This document shows positions 41,967 through 45,284 of a stretch of DNA of 45,284 bases, in pieces. The position numbers and the translations under genes are program-made. Each line of letters opens with the position of its first letter. The first letter of the stretch is position 1. The stretch covers positions 1 to 45,284 of the forward strand of contig BNVB01000013.1 of NCBI GenBank assembly GCA_025997795.1. The letters are read 5' to 3'. Below the pieces are notes generated by a model. It was not told where the DNA came from, made no database searches, and saw nothing but the letters and a program-made list of their open reading frames with translations. Source of the DNA: Spirochaetia bacterium (lineage in GTDB: Bacteria; Spirochaetota; Spirochaetia; Treponematales; Breznakiellaceae).

Positions 41967-43294
41967 ATGCTGTAGCCCGTGAATCCCTCTCAAGAGAGAT
42001 GAGAACCTCGGTTCGGAGTATCTGCGATACGCATCAATGTATCAATAGCCTGATTCATCAAAGCCTGTTGTTCCAGCAAATCAGTTGTGTTTTTCATGGC
42101 GAGTACGGCGGACTTATATTCCGCAGGAACATCAGAGCGTTCCAGGAGGCGCTGGAAAGGAGGTCTGGCCTTGTCATAGCGCCTGCGGTATGTGGGGCCG
42201 ATCCGCTCCTTGGAAACGAGCTTCATGCAGGGGTAAAACAGGTTGGTAAGGAGATCCAGAGGACGGTAGAGTGAGCGCAGAGCCTCCACTGCCGCGTCGC
42301 CGCAGTAGCGGCAGAGGCCGGCGGTTTTCCGCACGGTGGAGCTGTTTTTCTGTTCGACCCAGCAGTTGTCATTCTTCCTGCTGGTTCTGCCCTTGGTGAA
42401 GGTGATGGCGTTTTCCGTACACCATTTCACGATGGCGTAGTTGAGGAATTCGCTGCCGGAATCACTGTGGATGGCGTGGAAGGGGAATATAAAGGTCTTT
42501 TGCGCGTTTTCGAGGGATTCCCTAACCCATTTGTGTGCTTTGTTTTTCAGAGGGTAGTGGACGGTCCAGCCGGTGGCGACATCGGTCATGGTCAAGGTGT
42601 AACAAAATTCCCCCGCAGGGTCACCCATCGTGCTGGACGAGGTCAATCTGGAAGAATCCAGGCGGCTGGACGGCGCACTCAAAATGGGTCATCACGGTGA
42701 CGAGTTTCCGCAGGGGCCGCCCCGCCTTCGTCCCGCTGGTACCCCGGATCCGTGTTTTTTGTTTGTGTTTCACCAGCAACCGCTCGACTGTCGAGGCGCT
42801 GATTTTCTGCAGTTTCTCCCTGACCGACTCGTCCATCGGGTAATCCGGGCTAGCGGCGATGGCATCGATATTGTGGTTCAAGAACGGTGCCAGGAGCTTC
42901 GAGCATTGGTAATTAAAACCCTCCCAGAGCGTCACCAGGACCTTTCGGACGGCTCCGTCGTAGATTTCCGGATATACCCTCCGGACGCGGCTTTTGTGCC
43001 GTACCTGCGCCTTGATAGTCTTACCGCCGACACGCAGCAGCCGCTGTGTGCCTTCATGCGTCAAGAGGCTGATGGCATATTTGCGGTGGTAACCGGTACT
43101 CTGGCAGAACTCGTCCAGAATCTGTTTTTTTCCCGTCTTGGTCGATGTGCGGTATCGTACCGCCACTGTGTGCGTAAGCGCCCGTCTTTCTAACATATTG
43201 AGCCCCATGTGTACCCCCGGCTGCCGCGGGTTAAAGTCCGATGGCGCCGGGTTTAGTGTATGGGCTACGGTAAGATTTTAACGTGAGGAATTCG
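41941..43294. mobile_element. Insertion sequence with frameshifted rve-type transposase
   Basis: About 1.35 kb bounded by inverted repeats: left 41941-41978 (gaattcctcacgtt...gtagccc) and right 43261-43294 (gggctac...aacgtgaggaattc), identical apart from a few bases and a 4-nt gap. It contains one transposase gene on the minus strand. Outer, less perfect copies of the motif extend the symmetry to roughly 41904-43331, so the true ends are uncertain. It inserted at the 3' end of rsmG and just ahead of the beta-helix lipoprotein promoter. Confidence 0.8.
41990..43208 (-). pseudogene. DDE (rve-type) transposase, interrupted by a frameshift
   Basis: The N-terminal part (42621-43208, 195 residues) has an HTH-like segment (ILDEFCQSTGYHRKYAISLL) and ends FFQIDLVQHDG at a TGA. 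The C-terminal part resumes in another frame (from about 42632) with GEFCYTLTMTDVATGW, HSDSGSEF and NDNCWVEQKN. Together they supply the catalytic Asp, Asp and Glu. Family members known to me read HDGG-P-GEF, so loss of 2 nt in a G-run fits best. The element is probably no longer autonomous. The IS family is not assigned. Confidence 0.8.
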
Positions 43295-43324
43295 ATGCGC
43301 TATGGTAAGATTTAACGTGAAGCA
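43269..43324. repeat. Two inverted copies of the IS terminal motif, right side
   Basis: ggtaagattttaacgtgaggaatt (43269-43292) and ggtaagatttaacgtgaagca (43304-43324) mirror the left-side pair. The outer copy ends 10 nt before the -35 hexamer of the lipoprotein promoter. Confidence 0.7.
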
Positions 43325-43334
43325 ATGCGGACCC

Positions 43335-43363
43335 TTGACAAAAAGTGAAAGCGGTGATATACT
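43335..43363 (+). promoter_or_regulatory. Near-consensus promoter of the phase-variable lipoprotein gene
   Basis: TTGACA (43335-43340), exactly 17 nt, TATACT (43358-43363). The expected start of transcription is at about 43370, which is the first base of an ATG that opens a frame through the CT tract. Confidence 0.85.
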
Positions 43364-43369
43364 CATATT

Positions 43370-43546
<177 letters not shown>

Positions 43547-45284
43547 ATGAAAAACATGAAAATTTTTGTTTTTTCCGTAATGATCCTGCTTACTGCGCTG
43601 CTCTGCACATCGTGCTTTAGTCCCATAGACCCGGAAGGTGAAGGTGCCTTTTCCATCAAGCTTGGCTCGGGTTCCGGCCGTTCCGCAGTAGATACCACCA
43701 CGGAACTTTCCACTATGGAACACATCATAACCTTCAGAGGGCCCGGCAGGACCGTCGAAAAAGTCCTGCCCCCGGGAACCCTGAGCGCTACGGTTCAACT
43801 TGTTCCCGGCAGATGGACCATTACTATCCGGGCCGTGGGGGATACCAATAAAACCACTTACGATACAACGATCTTTACCACTCCCCGAATATTACGGGCC
43901 TTTGCAACACAAACCGTAGAAGTCAGCGCCAGGAACAATTCAACATCGATTACCATGTTCCCCGCTACCGAAGTATCGAACTGGCCGCAGTTGACGGAAG
44001 CTGTATCTAAAGCCAGAACAGACGGCAAAGTGGATTATATCTTCGTAGCCGGACCCATAACCGTGCCTGCTTACCCTTCCCCTTCCAGTTCAGGCGCAAC
44101 CGTTCCGGCCAATACGAACATTCTCCTGTCATCGGTTCCGGGAACATCATGGACTATCATGCAGAATTCAGGTACAAGGCCAGCGCCGTTATTTACTGTG
44201 GCGGCCGGAAAGCTTACCCTGGGGGATCCCGCACGGCCCGAAGACAGACTTATCCTTGACGGTAATACTTCCTACAGTACAGGCGACGTTTCCTTGATCG
44301 GTGTAACTGGCGGTGAGCTTATCATGTATGACGGGATAGCACTGCAGAATAATATTATGCCCACTGGCGGCAACGGCGGCGCTGTGCGCATTGAAAGCGG
44401 CAGCTTTACCATGAACGGCGGTACCATCAGCGGGAATTCCGTCGTCATGGGCGGCGGTGGCGGTGTGTACATTAATAGCGGCAGCTTTATCATGAACGGC
44501 GGTACCATCAGCGGGAATTCCGTCGTCAGCGGCGGTAACGGCGGCGGTGTGTACATTAATAGCGGCAGCTTTATCATGAACGGCGGTACCATCAGCGGGA
44601 ATACCACCAGCGGCAGCGGCGGTGGCGTGGGCACCGGTAGTGGCCCCATCACCACCATCACCATGTATGGGGGGAACATCAGCGGGAATACCGCCGGCGG
44701 TGGCGGCGGCGGCGTGGACAGCAAGAGCTTCACCATGTATGGGGGGAACATCAGTGGCAATATTGCCAACTATGGCGGCGGCGTGTACAACGTCGGCACC
44801 TTCACCATGTATGGGGGGAACATCAGCGGGAATACCGCCATCGGCACCTACGACACCGGCGGCGGAGTACGCAACATGGGAATTTTCACCATGTATGGGG
44901 GGAGCATTAGCGGCAATACTTCCAGCGCTGGCGGCGGTGGCGTAGGAAATGGTAACACCTTCACTATGAGCGGCGGAACTATCAGCGGGAACGGCCATAT
45001 CGTCATCATCCATGGAACCTCCTACGGTCCCACTGGTACCGGCGGCGGCGTGTTTAATAGTGATAGCTTAGCCACTTTCACCATGAGCGGGGGGACCATC
45101 ACTAACAACAACTACGCTACAGGCAACGGCAATACCCTGATGCTAAGCACTAATACAACTGCCACATACGGTACTGGCGGCACCCCTGACTATACCACCA
45201 CGTATGGTAACGGTACCAGCCCATACAATATCCTTGATACTGCGGGATATACTGCGGGATATACCGATGTGGCGCTTCCCTATG
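43547..45284 (+). CDS. Beta-helix surface lipoprotein, C-terminus outside the window
   Basis: At least 579 residues, open to the window end. ATG 43547 has AGGA 6 nt upstream and leads into a normal signal peptide (MKNMKIFVFSVMILLTALLC) with a lipobox LLCTSC. After a beta-rich region (about residues 30-150) and an NWPQLTEAV linker come 24-28-residue coils, GGGVYINSGSFIMNGGTISG and MYGGNISGNTAGG. Function is unknown, surface exposure likely. Architecture equals that of the lipoprotein at 1060-3129. The same frame extends upstream to 43370 through the CT tract. Confidence 0.85.
   Translation, partial: MKNMKIFVFSVMILLTALLCTSCFSPIDPEGEGAFSIKLGSGSGRSAVDTTTELSTMEHIITFRGPGRTVEKVLPPGTLSATVQLVPGRWTITIRAVGDTNKTTYDTTIFTTPRILRAFATQTVEVSARNNSTSITMFPATEVSNWPQLTEAVSKARTDGKVDYIFVAGPITVPAYPSPSSSGATVPANTNILLSSVPGTSWTIMQNSGTRPAPLFTVAAGKLTLGDPARPEDRLILDGNTSYSTGDVSLIGVTGGELIMYDGIALQNNIMPTGGNGGAVRIESGSFTMNGGTISGNSVVMGGGGGVYINSGSFIMNGGTISGNSVVSGGNGGGVYINSGSFIMNGGTISGNTTSGSGGGVGTGSGPITTITMYGGNISGNTAGGGGGGVDSKSFTMYGGNISGNIANYGGGVYNVGTFTMYGGNISGNTAIGTYDTGGGVRNMGIFTMYGGSISGNTSSAGGGGVGNGNTFTMSGGTISGNGHIVIIHGTSYGPTGTGGGVFNSDSLATFTMSGGTITNNNYATGNGNTLMLSTNTTATYGTGGTPDYTTTYGNGTSPYNILDTAGYTAGYTDVALPY
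44401..44925 (+). repeat. Near-identical tandem repeats encoding beta-helix coils
   Basis: One repeat type (cagctttaycatgaacggcg...) begins at 44401, 44482 and 44566, spacing 81 and 84 bp. A second (ccatgtatggggggaacatc...) begins at 44661, 44733, 44805 and 44889, spacing 72, 72 and 84 bp. All spacings are multiples of three, so recombination would change coil number without breaking the frame. Confidence 0.85.

Noticed and set aside
42656..42682. Separate start for the C-terminal half of the transposase
   Set aside because: The codons before the GDPAGEF segment are out-of-frame reading of the N-terminal half; the two parts are one broken gene.
44401..44925. Possible CRISPR array from regular repeats
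   Set aside because: The repeats are coding, in frame, vary in sequence and have no unique spacers of constant length.
44189..45013. Long minus-strand open frame with VPPIHGE-like repeats opposite the second lipoprotein
   Set aside because: It mirrors the repetitive coding sequence of the plus-strand beta-helix gene, lacks a ribosome site and has no family resemblance. It is a shadow frame.

Overview
The window looks like the chromosome of a host-associated spirochete, most likely a Treponema of the termite-gut or rumen type. This is inferred from the protein sequences: many small lipoproteins with relaxed lipoboxes, an LpoB/LPP20-type lipoprotein cluster, BspA-type leucine-rich repeats, beta-helix surface lipoproteins and CRP-like/GGDEF proteins. 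The species cannot be fixed without a database search. Base composition is roughly balanced and slightly GC-rich. No rRNA, tRNA or CRISPR array was seen.

Layout. 1-1060: a truncated Rpn/PD-(D/E)XK nuclease gene, then a gene-poor stretch with a long imperfect inverted repeat and a terminator. 1060-3129 (-): a beta-helix surface lipoprotein with a 7-bp tandem repeat before its signal peptide. 3310-9919 (+): a six-gene run of four envelope lipoproteins (two LPP20-like, one LpoB-like, one COG3014-like), a tandem AAA+ ATPase and an Fe-S aldo/keto reductase. 9888-19851 (-): an eight-gene inositol operon, iolG-iolB-iolD-iolE followed by PGK-like, archaeal-type GAPDH, malic enzyme and LarA-like genes. 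20154-25767 (+): the divergent partner operon with an inositol-type ABC transporter, a second Gfo/Idh/MocA dehydrogenase and a LacI-family regulator. The two operons share a divergent promoter region with an AAACGTTT-centred operator candidate at each promoter.

25806-29761 (+): a BspA-type LRR protein, then lysC-dapB-dapA for the aspartate/lysine/diaminopimelate pathway. 29742-36275 (-): a rhamnose-type operon made of a mutarotase, an ABC transporter (ATPase, two permeases, binding protein), a terminator-like hairpin, an SDR dehydrogenase and a cyclase-family hydrolase. 36401-38445 (-): two cNMP-binding/GGDEF proteins, one intact and one degenerate. 38545-39137 (-): a PIN/Phd toxin-antitoxin pair. 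39192-41956 (+): an SDF-family symporter, deoC and rsmG. 41941-43294: an insertion sequence with a frameshifted transposase. 43335-45284 (+): a second beta-helix lipoprotein, running off the window.

The most striking element is at the right end. A near-consensus promoter is followed by an ATG that opens a frame through 21 CT repeats, in phase with the lipoprotein start. In both other frames the reading ends at or overlapping that start codon. This resembles a slipped-strand contingency switch. The lipoprotein at the left end carries four 7-bp repeats in the equivalent place, where any repeat change other than a multiple of three would stop translation. The second notable system is the inositol operon: it lacks iolC, iolJ and iolA in this window but carries a GAPDH/PGK-like pair, malic enzyme and a LarA homologue, and its IolE has a Lys/Ala/Pro-rich N-terminal tail.
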